The position numbers were made by a program, and so were the translations under genes. This document shows positions 55,270-62,810 of a stretch of 64,000 nt of DNA, piece by piece (the first letter of the stretch is position 1; every line of letters starts with the position of its first letter). The notes beneath the pieces were generated by a model, which was not told the DNA's origin, did no database searches, and saw nothing but the letters and a program-made list of their open reading frames with translations. Location: NCBI RefSeq assembly GCF_027492855.1, contig NZ_JAPUDY010000008.1, positions 248,001-312,000 of the forward strand. The letters are read 5' to 3'. This stretch comes from Acidovorax sp. (GTDB lineage Bacteria > Pseudomonadota > Gammaproteobacteria > Burkholderiales > Burkholderiaceae_C).

Positions 55270-55316
55270 GCCTGTCGAAGTCTCGCGCAGCGCTTCGACA
55301 GGCTCAGCGTGAACGG
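55257..55316. repeat. Family B (REP-like) palindrome, copy 2
   Basis: Arms of 24 bases (CCGTTCGGACTGAGCCTGTC at left, 55257-55280; 55293-55316 at right), with three differences. The left arm supplies the stop codon of the regulator. The element separates the regulator from cydA. Confidence 0.85.
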
Positions 55317-55365
55317 ATTTGTATTTTTAAACGCATCTCGGTCTGAATAACCACGGAGTTTGACC

Positions 55366-56739
55366 ATGGACACCTTCATGCTGTCGCGCATTCAGTTCGC
55401 GGCCAACATCAGTTTCCACATCCTGTTTCCGACCATCACGATCGCGATGTGCTGGTTCCTGGTGTTCTTCAGGCTGCGCCACTCGGCCACGCGCGGCACA
55501 CCGGCCGCCGAGGGTTGGGGGCAGGCCTATTACTTCTGGACCAAGGTGTTCGCGCTGACCTTTGCCATGGGCGTGGTCTCGGGCATCACCATGAGCTTTC
55601 AGTTCGGCACCAACTGGCCGGGCTTCATGGAGCATGTGGGCAACATCGCCGGGCCGCTGCTCGGTTATGAAGTGCTCACGGCGTTCTTCCTCGAGGCCAC
55701 CTTTCTGGGTGTGATGCTGTTCGGCCGGGGGCGGGTGTCCGAGCGCGTGCACCTCATCGCCACGCTGATGGTGGCCATCGGCACCACGCTGTCGGCGTTC
55801 TGGATCCTGAGCCTGAACTCGTGGATGCAGACGCCCGTGGGCTATGAAATCATCGACGGCAAGTTCCACGCGGTGGACTGGCTGGCCATCGTGTTCAACC
55901 CCTCATTCCCCTACCGCCTGGGCCACAAGCTGCTGGCTTCGGCCCTCACGGCGGGCTTTTTGATCGCGGGGGTGAGCGCCTGGCAGCTCATCAAAGGCAC
56001 GGCGAACGAGGGCACGCGCAAGGCGCTGCGCACCGCCGTCACGGCCGTGGCCATCGCCATTCCGCTGCAGATCTTCATGGGCGACCTGCACGGCCTCAAC
56101 ACCCTTAAACACCAGCCCGCCAAGATCGCCGCCATCGAAGGCATCTGGCACACCGAAAAGGGCGCGCCGCTCACACTGTTCGGCCTGCCCAACGAGAAGG
56201 AAGGCCGCACCGACTACGCCATCCAGATCCCCAAGGCCGCGAGCCTGATCCTGGCGCACGACATCGACGCCGAGCTCAAGGGCCTCAACGAGTTTCCCAA
56301 CGCGCACCCGCCCGTCGCGCCCGTGTTCTGGGGCTTTCGCGTGATGGTGGGCATGGGCATGCTGATGCTGGCCGTGGCATGGTGGGGCGCCTTTGTGCTG
56401 TTTCGCCGCCGCAAGCAAGGCGCCACCGCCCCGCTGCCACGCCTGCTGCTGTTCACCCTGGTGAGCATGACGTTCTCGGGCTGGGTGGCCACGCTGGCCG
56501 GGTGGTACGTGACGGAGATCGGCCGCCAGCCCTTCCTGGTCTATGGCGTGTTCCGCACCTCCGAGGCCGTGGCCCAGCACCCGCCGGGCATGGTGGCCGG
56601 CACGCTGGCTGCCTACCTCACCGTGTATGTGCTGCTGTTGCTGGCCTATGTCGGCGTGATCAAGTACATGGCCGAGCACTCGGCCGTGCCCGCAGCCCCA
56701 GCCGCGCCAGTGGCACCCCAGGCACCGCGCCCCATCTAA
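55366..56739 (+). CDS. cydA: Cytochrome bd-type quinol oxidase subunit I
   Basis: CydA (457 aa) oxidises quinol and reduces oxygen at the heme b/d site without pumping protons. SRIQFAANISFHILFPTITI includes the heme b595/d ligand His region, and GRQPFLVYGVFRTSEAV near the end is a family signature. The quinol loop is short, as in the cyanide-insensitive (CIO-type) branch rather than E. coli CydA. The ATG at 55366 follows GGAG at 7 bases. An upstream TTG is less likely. Confidence 0.96.
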   Translation: MDTFMLSRIQFAANISFHILFPTITIAMCWFLVFFRLRHSATRGTPAAEGWGQAYYFWTKVFALTFAMGVVSGITMSFQFGTNWPGFMEHVGNIAGPLLGYEVLTAFFLEATFLGVMLFGRGRVSERVHLIATLMVAIGTTLSAFWILSLNSWMQTPVGYEIIDGKFHAVDWLAIVFNPSFPYRLGHKLLASALTAGFLIAGVSAWQLIKGTANEGTRKALRTAVTAVAIAIPLQIFMGDLHGLNTLKHQPAKIAAIEGIWHTEKGAPLTLFGLPNEKEGRTDYAIQIPKAASLILAHDIDAELKGLNEFPNAHPPVAPVFWGFRVMVGMGMLMLAVAWWGAFVLFRRRKQGATAPLPRLLLFTLVSMTFSGWVATLAGWYVTEIGRQPFLVYGVFRTSEAVAQHPPGMVAGTLAAYLTVYVLLLLAYVGVIKYMAEHSAVPAAPAAPVAPQAPRPI

Positions 56740-56749
56740 GGAGAGAGAC

Positions 56750-57760
56750 ATGGACATGAGCTTCTGGACCACGGCCCTTCCGCTGATCTTCATGGCCATC
56801 ATGGGCCTGGCCTTGCTGGCCTATGTGATCCTGGACGGCTACGACCTGGGCGTGGGCATCCTGCTGCCCTTTGCCACCGATGCGGAAAAGGACGTGATGG
56901 TGTCCAGCATCGGCCCCTTCTGGGACGCCAACGAAACCTGGCTGGTGCTGGGCGTGGGGGTGCTGCTGATCTGTTTTCCCATGGCGCACGGCGTGGTGCT
57001 GTCGGCGCTGTACCTGCCCGCCACGGTGATGCTGATCGGCCTGATCGTGCGCGGCGTGGCATTCGACTTCCGCGTGAAGGCGCGCGACACGCACAAGACC
57101 ACCTGGAACCGCCTGTTCGCGGCGGGCTCGCTCGTCACCACCCTGGCGCAGGGCTGGATGCTGGGCGCCTACATCACCGGCTTCAAGAACGACACCTGGG
57201 GCCTGCTGTTTTCAGCGGGCATCGCCATCACCCTGCCCGCCGCCTACGCCATGCTGGGCGCGGGCTGGCTGCTCATGAAGACCGATGGCGAGCTGCAGCG
57301 CAAGGCCATGCGCTGGGGCCAGGGCGTGCTCTGGCCCATGGGGTTCGCGCTCATGGGCATCTCGCTGGCGTCGCCCCTGGTCAGCCACACCGTGTTCGCC
57401 AAGTGGTTCGTGCTGCCCGAGCTGTTTGCCCTGCTGCCCATTCCGCTGGCCTGCGTGGCGGCGTTCTTCGCCATCCGCCACGTGCTGGGCTCGCCCCGCG
57501 TGGTGGAGGCGGGCTATGGGTGGATCGTGTTCGTGGCCACCGTGGTGATCTTCGTGCTGGCCTTTTTCGGGCTGGCGTACAGCCTGTACCCCTACATCGT
57601 GATCGACCGCCTGACCGTCTGGCAGGCGGCCAGCGCCACCGAGTCGCTGATCGTGATCGGCGTGGGCGTGGCTATCACGCTGCCCGCGATCATCATCTAC
57701 ACGATCTTCATGTACCGCGTGTTCTGGGGCAAGGCGCGGGAGCTGACCTACGGGCTGTGA
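56750..57760 (+). CDS. cydB: Cytochrome bd-type quinol oxidase subunit II
   Basis: CydB (336 aa) pairs with CydA. Eight to nine hydrophobic segments are visible. LAYVILDGYDLGVGILLPFA and SSIGPFWDANETWLVLGVGV near the N-terminus are strongly conserved. AGGAGAGA precedes the ATG. No cydX-like micro-ORF is visible after it. Confidence 0.96.
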   Translation: MDMSFWTTALPLIFMAIMGLALLAYVILDGYDLGVGILLPFATDAEKDVMVSSIGPFWDANETWLVLGVGVLLICFPMAHGVVLSALYLPATVMLIGLIVRGVAFDFRVKARDTHKTTWNRLFAAGSLVTTLAQGWMLGAYITGFKNDTWGLLFSAGIAITLPAAYAMLGAGWLLMKTDGELQRKAMRWGQGVLWPMGFALMGISLASPLVSHTVFAKWFVLPELFALLPIPLACVAAFFAIRHVLGSPRVVEAGYGWIVFVATVVIFVLAFFGLAYSLYPYIVIDRLTVWQAASATESLIVIGVGVAITLPAIIIYTIFMYRVFWGKARELTYGL

Positions 57761-57782
57761 GTGGCCCGCAGCATTGAAACAA

Positions 57783-57858
57783 AACAGGCCCTGCCGCTTG
57801 ATGGTATTGCGCAAGAAGCTATTAATTAGATAGCAAATCGCAAGCGTCAGGGCCTGCG
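57783..57858 (-). repeat. Family A repeat nested in a long hairpin after cydB
   Basis: CAGGCCCTGCCGCTTG (57785-57800) and its near-complement (57841-57856) pair at 15 of 16 positions. Inside is AAGCTATTAATTAGATAGC. It lies between convergent cydB and the next gene and could terminate both transcripts. Confidence 0.65.
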
Positions 57859-57863
57859 TCCGC

Positions 57864-58817
57864 TTACAGCTTGAGGCGTGCGCGCGCCGCCTCGTACTCG
57901 CGGCGCAGCTTGGCCACCAGCTCGGCCGTGCTGGTCACCGCGTTGATGGCGCCGATGCCCTGGCCGCAGCCCCAGATGTCCTTCCAGGCCTTCTTGGCGT
58001 CGCCGCCAAAGTTCATCTTGCTCGGGTCGGACTCGGGCAGGTTGTCGGGGTCCATGCCCGCTGCACGGATCGAGGACGCCAGGTAGTTGCCGTGCACGCC
58101 GGTGAACAGGTTGCTGTAGACGATGTCGTCCGAGTTGCCGTCCACGATGCCTTGTTTGTAGGCGTCGCTCGCGCGCGCCTCGTGCGTGGCGATGAAGGCC
58201 GAGCCGATGTAGCCAAAGTCGGCGCCCATGGCCTGCGCCGCCAGCACCGCGTCGCCGCTGGCGATGGAGCCGCTGAGCGCGACGGGGCCGTCGAACCACT
58301 GGCGGATTTCCTGGATCAGCGCGAACGGGCTCTTCACGCCCGCATGGCCGCCAGCACCGGCCGCCACGGCGATCAGGCCGTCGGCGCCTTTTTCAATCGC
58401 CTTGTGGGCAAACTTGTTGTTGATGATGTCGTGCAGCACCACACCGCCCCAGGCATGCACGGCCTGGTTCACGTCCTCGCGGGCGCCCAGGCTGGTGATG
58501 ATGATCGGCACCTTGTACTTGGCGCAGACCTGCATGTCGTGCTCCAGCCGGTCGTTGCTCTTGTGCACGATCTGGTTGATGGCAAAAGGCGCAGCGGGCT
58601 TGTCGGGGTTGGCCTTGTTGTAGGCCGCCAGGGTTTCGGTGATCTCGGCCAGCCATTCTTCAAGCAGCTCAGCGGGGCGCGCGTTGAGCGCGGGCATGGA
58701 GCCCACCACACCGGCCTTGCACTGCTCGATCACGAGCTTGGGGTTGCTGATGATGAACAGCGGCGAGCCGATGACGGGCAGCGACAGGTTTTGCAACACG
58801 GGAGGCAGTTTGGACAT
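57864..58817 (-). CDS. Nitronate monooxygenase-like FMN enzyme
   Basis: A 317-residue TIM-barrel flavoprotein of the nitronate monooxygenase / 2-nitropropane dioxygenase family. VIGSPLFIISNPKLVIEQCK at the start, ADGLIAVAAGAGGHAG near residue 145, and ALSGSIASGDAVLAAQAMGA form the FMN site. Such enzymes detoxify alkyl nitronates, and some relatives are quinone or enoyl reductases, so the substrate is not certain. Confidence 0.88.
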   Translation of the reverse strand: MSKLPPVLQNLSLPVIGSPLFIISNPKLVIEQCKAGVVGSMPALNARPAELLEEWLAEITETLAAYNKANPDKPAAPFAINQIVHKSNDRLEHDMQVCAKYKVPIIITSLGAREDVNQAVHAWGGVVLHDIINNKFAHKAIEKGADGLIAVAAGAGGHAGVKSPFALIQEIRQWFDGPVALSGSIASGDAVLAAQAMGADFGYIGSAFIATHEARASDAYKQGIVDGNSDDIVYSNLFTGVHGNYLASSIRAAGMDPDNLPESDPSKMNFGGDAKKAWKDIWGCGQGIGAINAVTSTAELVAKLRREYEAARARLKL

Positions 58818-58847
58818 GGCAACGACTTCCTGAAAAATTTTAGATCA

Positions 58848-58902
58848 AATAGGGCTCTAGCGCTTATTCATCAAGCGCAAACAGCTATCTTTTTTATAGC
58901 AA
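58848..58902 (-). repeat. Family A inverted repeat upstream of the nitronate monooxygenase-like gene
   Basis: Plus strand: CTCTAGCGCTTATTCATCAA followed by GCGCAAACAGCTATC. Good reverse-orientation copy about 30 bases before the minus-strand start codon, within its probable leader or promoter. Confidence 0.78.
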
Positions 58903-58944
58903 GATCCCTTGCGATGCGGATCGGGTTCAATCGATCAACCAGAC

Positions 58945-59004
58945 CCGTTCGGGCTGAGCTTGTCGAAGCCTCGCGCGGCGCTTCGACAGGCCCAGCGTGA
59001 ACGG
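58945..59004. repeat. Family B (REP-like) palindrome, copy 3
   Basis: Arms 58945-58968 and 58981-59004 are largely complementary, with three mismatches. The bases after the right arm, GGATTTGTATTT, are the same as after copy 2, so the mobile or conserved unit is longer than the hairpin. It lies 27 bases from the acyl-CoA dehydrogenase stop. Confidence 0.83.
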
Positions 59005-59031
59005 ATTTGTATTTGTGAATACACATCCGCG

Positions 59032-60822
59032 TCAGAAGGATTCCAGCGCCAGCTCGGTCACGCTGGCGGCGCCTTCCACGATGCTGTCGCGCAGGCCAGG
59101 AGCCTTTACGAGGATGTGCTCGGCATAAAACTGGGCCGTGGTGATTTTTGCGCGCATGAAGGCTTCGTCCTGTCCCTTTTGCAACAGGTCCTGCGCCACC
59201 AGCAGGCTGCGCGCCAGTTGCCAGCCCGCCACCACATTGCCCGCCAGCATCAGGTAAGGCACGCTGCCCGCAAACACAGCGTTGGGGTGGGCCTTGGTGC
59301 CACCGGCCACGAAGTCGATCACGTCGAGCAGCGCCTTGCGCGCTGCGGTGAGGCGCTTGGCCACGGCCAGGGCGGCGGGCGTGCCGCTGGCCAACAGGTC
59401 GGCTTCTGTTTTCTCGATCTGCGCGGCAATGCCCTTGGCCGTCTGGCCGCCGTCGCGCGCCGTTTTGCGGCCCACCAGGTCGTTGGCCTGGATGGCGGTG
59501 GTGCCTTCGTAGATGGTCAAAATCTTGGCGTCGCGGTAGTACTGCGCGGCACCGGTTTCTTCGATAAAGCCCATGCCGCCATGCACCTGCACGCCCAGGC
59601 TGGTCACTTCCAGGCTGGTCTCGGTGCTGTAGCCCTTGACCAGCGGCACCATGAACTCATAGAACGCCTGGTTCTGCTTGCGCGTCTCGGCATCGGGGTG
59701 GTGGTGCGCGGCGTCAAACGCAGCAGCGGCCACTGTGGCCATGGCGCGGCAGCCTTCCACGGTGGCGCGCATGGTCATGAGCATGCGCTTGACGTCGGGG
59801 TGGTGGATGATGGCGGCGCTGGCGTTGATGCTGCCGTCCACGGGGCGGCTTTGCACGCGGTCTTTGGCGTACTGCACGGCCTTTTGGTAAGCGCGCTCGG
59901 AGATCGCGATGCCCTGCATGCCCACGGCGTAGCGGGCGGCGTTCATCATGATGAACATGTATTCGAGGCCCCGGTTTTCCTGGCCGACCAGGTAGCCCAC
60001 GGCACCGCCGTTGTCGCCAAACTGCAGCACGGCGGTGGGCGATGCCTTGATGCCCAGCTTGTGCTCGATGCTCACGCAGTGCGCGTCGTTGCGCGCGCCC
60101 AGCGTGCCGTCCTTGTTCACCATGAACTTGGGCACCACAAACAGGCTGATGCCCTTCACGCCCTCGGGCGCACCCGCCACGCGGGCCAGCACCAGGTGCA
60201 CGATGTTCTCGGCCATGTCGTGCTCACCATAGGTGATGAAGATCTTGGTGCCGAAGATTTTGTAGGTACCGTCGGGCTGAGGCTCGGCGCGCGAGCGCAC
60301 CAGGGCCAGGTCGGAGCCCGCCTGGGGCTCGGTCAGGTTCATGGTGCCGGTCCATTGGCCAGTGACCAGTTTTTCGAGGTAGGTGGCCTTCAATTCATCG
60401 CTGCCCGCCGTGAGCAGTGCCTCGATGGCGCCATCGGTCAGCAGCGGGCACAGCGCAAAGCTCATGTTGGCGCTGTTGCTCATCTCGATGCAGGCCGCGC
60501 CGATGGTTTTGGGCAGGCCCTGGCCGCCGAAGTCCGCCGGGTGCTGCAGGCCCTGCCAGCCGCCTTCACCGTACTGGCGGAAGGCGTCCTTGAAGCCGGG
60601 GGTGGTGGTGACCACGCCATCTTTCCAGCTCGATGGGTTCTTGTCGCCTTCGAAATTGAGCGGAGCCAGCACGCCCTCGTTGAACTTGGCGCACTCTTCC
60701 AGCACGGCGGCGGCCGTATCGAGGCCTGCATCTTCAAAGCCGGGGATTTGGGCGATCTGTTCGATGCGAGCCAGGTGCTCGATGCCGAACAACATGTCCT
60801 TGACGGGGGCGGTGTAACTCAT
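59032..60822 (-). CDS. Acyl-CoA dehydrogenase (DmdC-like long form)
   Basis: A 596-residue FAD-dependent dehydrogenase. Catalysis and FAD motifs include TGTMNLTEPQAGSDLALVRS near residue 160 and GTKIFITYGEHD. GGMGFIEETGAAQYYRDAKI near residue 420 is typical, and an extra C-terminal domain of about 130 residues distinguishes this long subgroup, which includes 3-methylmercaptopropionyl-CoA dehydrogenase. Substrate is not determinable here. It donates electrons to ETF, whose genes lie just upstream on the same strand but behind a terminator. Confidence 0.92.
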   Translation of the reverse strand: MSYTAPVKDMLFGIEHLARIEQIAQIPGFEDAGLDTAAAVLEECAKFNEGVLAPLNFEGDKNPSSWKDGVVTTTPGFKDAFRQYGEGGWQGLQHPADFGGQGLPKTIGAACIEMSNSANMSFALCPLLTDGAIEALLTAGSDELKATYLEKLVTGQWTGTMNLTEPQAGSDLALVRSRAEPQPDGTYKIFGTKIFITYGEHDMAENIVHLVLARVAGAPEGVKGISLFVVPKFMVNKDGTLGARNDAHCVSIEHKLGIKASPTAVLQFGDNGGAVGYLVGQENRGLEYMFIMMNAARYAVGMQGIAISERAYQKAVQYAKDRVQSRPVDGSINASAAIIHHPDVKRMLMTMRATVEGCRAMATVAAAAFDAAHHHPDAETRKQNQAFYEFMVPLVKGYSTETSLEVTSLGVQVHGGMGFIEETGAAQYYRDAKILTIYEGTTAIQANDLVGRKTARDGGQTAKGIAAQIEKTEADLLASGTPAALAVAKRLTAARKALLDVIDFVAGGTKAHPNAVFAGSVPYLMLAGNVVAGWQLARSLLVAQDLLQKGQDEAFMRAKITTAQFYAEHILVKAPGLRDSIVEGAASVTELALESF

Positions 60823-60851
60823 GGGTGTCTCCGAAAAAGCGAAATTTCGTC

Positions 60852-60880
60852 AAAAAAAAGGCATCGCAAGCGATGCCTTT
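60852..60880 (-). terminator. Terminator between etfA and the acyl-CoA dehydrogenase gene
   Basis: AAAGGCATCGC and GCGATGCCTTT form an 11-bp stem. The eight-A run on the left is a U tract for minus-strand transcripts leaving etfA. Confidence 0.88.
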
Positions 60881-60906
60881 TGGGGCCTTGATGCCGTTGC
60901 GCCGCC

Positions 60907-61839
60907 TTACAGCGCCTTGACCAGCTCAGGCACTGCCGTGAACAGGTCAGCTTCGAGGCCATAGTCAGCCACGCTGAAGATCGGAGCCTCAGGGTCCTTG
61001 TTGATCGCTACGATCACCTTGGAGTCCTTCATGCCGGCCAAATGCTGGATGGCGCCCGAGATACCGGCCGCGATGTACAGCTGAGGCGCCACGATCTTGC
61101 CCGTCTGGCCCACTTGCAGGTCGTTCGGTGCGTAGCCCGCGTCCACAGCAGCGCGGCTGGCGCCGATGGCAGCACCCAGCTTGTCGGCCAGGGGGGTCAT
61201 GACTTCGTCGAACTTCTCTTTGCTGCCCAATGCGCGGCCACCGGAGACGATGATCTTGGCGGCGGTCAGCTCGGGGCGGTCGTTCTTGGCGATCTCGCTG
61301 CCCACGTAGGTGCTCTTGCCCGCATCGGCGGTTGCGGCTGCGGTTTCAACGGCAGCGGAGCCACCGGTGGCGGCTGCGGCGTCAAAGCCCGTGGTGCGCA
61401 CGGTGACAACCTTCACGCTGTCGCCGCTTTGCACGGTGGCGACGGCATTGCCCGCATAGATGGGGCGCTCGAAGGTGTCGGCGCTCACCACCTTGGTGAT
61501 GTCGCTGATCTGGGCCACGTCGAGCTTGGCAGCCACGCGGGGCGCCACGTTCTTGCCGCCAGCAGTGGCGGGGAACAGGATGTGGCTGTAGTTGCCAGCA
61601 ATGGCGAGCACTTGGGCTGCAACGTTCTCGGCCAGGCCGTGGGCCAGGCCCGCAGCGTCGGCGTGGATGACCTTGGAGACACCGGCGATCTGTGCCGCAG
61701 CGGCGGCAGCGCCACCAGCGTTGTGGCCAGCCACCAGCACGTGCACGTCGCCACCACAAGCGGCAGCCGCGGTCACGGTGTTGAGCGTGGCGCCCTTGAT
61801 GGACGCGTTGTCGTGTTCAGCAATAACGAGTACCGACAT
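60907..61839 (-). CDS. etfA: Electron transfer flavoprotein subunit alpha
   Basis: EtfA (310 aa) carries the FAD that accepts electrons from acyl-CoA dehydrogenases and passes them to ETF:quinone oxidoreductase. [20 protein letters not shown] starts the protein. The FAD domain includes [13 protein letters not shown] and [20 protein letters not shown]. It directly follows etfB with no gap. Confidence 0.97.
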   Translation of the reverse strand: MSVLVIAEHDNASIKGATLNTVTAAAACGGDVHVLVAGHNAGGAAAAAAQIAGVSKVIHADAAGLAHGLAENVAAQVLAIAGNYSHILFPATAGGKNVAPRVAAKLDVAQISDITKVVSADTFERPIYAGNAVATVQSGDSVKVVTVRTTGFDAAAATGGSAAVETAAATADAGKSTYVGSEIAKNDRPELTAAKIIVSGGRALGSKEKFDEVMTPLADKLGAAIGASRAAVDAGYAPNDLQVGQTGKIVAPQLYIAAGISGAIQHLAGMKDSKVIVAINKDPEAPIFSVADYGLEADLFTAVPELVKAL

Positions 61840-62595
61840 TTAGATCACCTTCGCTTCGTTCTTGAGTTTTTCGACCAGGGCGGCCACGTCGGCCACCTTG
61901 ACACCGGCACCGCGTTTGGCGGGTTCGCTGACCTTGAGGGTCTTGAGGCGGGGCGTGACGTCCACGCCGAGGTCTTCGGGCTTGACGGTGTCGAGCTGCT
62001 TTTTCTTGGCCTTCATGATGTTGGGCAAGGTGACGTAGCGGGGCTCGTTCAGGCGCAGGTCGGTGGTGATCACGGCGGGCAGCGACAGGGCCAGGGTTTC
62101 CAGGCCGCCGTCGATTTCACGGGTCACGCTGACTTTGTCGGCAGCCAGTTCGACCTTGCTGGCAAACGTGGCCTGGGGCAGATCGGCCAGGGCAGCCAGC
62201 ATCTGGCCGACCTGGTTGGCGTCGTCGTCGATGGCCTGCTTGCCCAGGATGACGAGCGAAGGCTGTTCCTTGTCCACCAGGGCCTTGAGCAGCTTGGCCA
62301 CGGCCAGGGGCTGCAGGTCGAGGTCGGCAGGCGTTTCCACCAGGATGGCGCGGTCGGCGCCGATGGCCATGGCGGTGCGCAGGGTTTCCTGGCACTGGGC
62401 CACGCCGCAAGAGACTGCGATGACTTCGGTCACCAGGCCTTTTTCTTTCAGGCGCACGGCCTCTTCGACGGCGATTTCGTCAAAGGGATTCATGCTCATC
62501 TTCACGTTGGCGATGTCCACACCCGTGTTGTCCGACTTGACGCGGACCTTCACGTTGTAGTCCACCACGCGCTTGACAGGGACCAAGACCTTCAT
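61840..62595 (-). CDS. etfB: Electron transfer flavoprotein subunit beta
   Basis: EtfB (251 aa) is the AMP-binding partner of Etf[20 protein letters not shown] at the start and [19 protein letters not shown] are strong signatures. The recognition loop with [14 protein letters not shown] near residue 190 contacts dehydrogenases. It is the first gene of etfBA, with two palindromes upstream. Confidence 0.97.
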   Translation of the reverse strand: MKVLVPVKRVVDYNVKVRVKSDNTGVDIANVKMSMNPFDEIAVEEAVRLKEKGLVTEVIAVSCGVAQCQETLRTAMAIGADRAILVETPADLDLQPLAVAKLLKALVDKEQPSLVILGKQAIDDDANQVGQMLAALADLPQATFASKVELAADKVSVTREIDGGLETLALSLPAVITTDLRLNEPRYVTLPNIMKAKKKQLDTVKPEDLGVDVTPRLKTLKVSEPAKRGAGVKVADVAALVEKLKNEAKVI

Positions 62596-62626
62596 TGCTG
62601 CGGCTCCTAGAGTTGGTTGAATTGAC

Positions 62627-62638
62627 GTTTACGTAAAC
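62627..62638. promoter_or_regulatory. Palindrome GTTTACGTAAAC upstream of etfB
   Basis: A perfect 12-bp dyad 31 bases from the etfB start. It recalls the TTTACGT-type sites I associate with MerR-family LiuR regulators of branched-chain amino acid catabolism in proteobacteria. That identity is inference. Confidence 0.5.
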
Positions 62639-62695
62639 TAGAACATTCTATGCCGCACTGCAGCGAAAGTGCTACATGGCCGGAACACAGATATT

Positions 62696-62724
62696 GCACG
62701 ATCAAAAAAGAACGATCGTGCTTT
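62696..62724. promoter_or_regulatory. Second dyad upstream of etfB
   Basis: AAAGAACGATCGTGCTTT (62707-62724) centres on the palindrome ACGATCGT. GCACGATC (62696-62703) repeats the right half in inverted form. It looks like a TetR-family operator of fatty-acid catabolism. A stem-loop followed by T residues is also possible, but no plus-strand gene would use it. Confidence 0.45.
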
Positions 62725-62810
62725 TTATGGATTATAGGCCAGGGCGCCGGGTCGCTGTCCAGCGGTTTTTGTCGCAAGGGATACCCATGCCCTGCACCTT
62801 GTGGGGCGGC

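Noticed and set aside
62696..62724. Rho-independent terminator on the plus strand
   Set aside because: The stem followed by T residues is suggestive, but no plus-strand gene lies upstream. An operator for etfBA is more likely.
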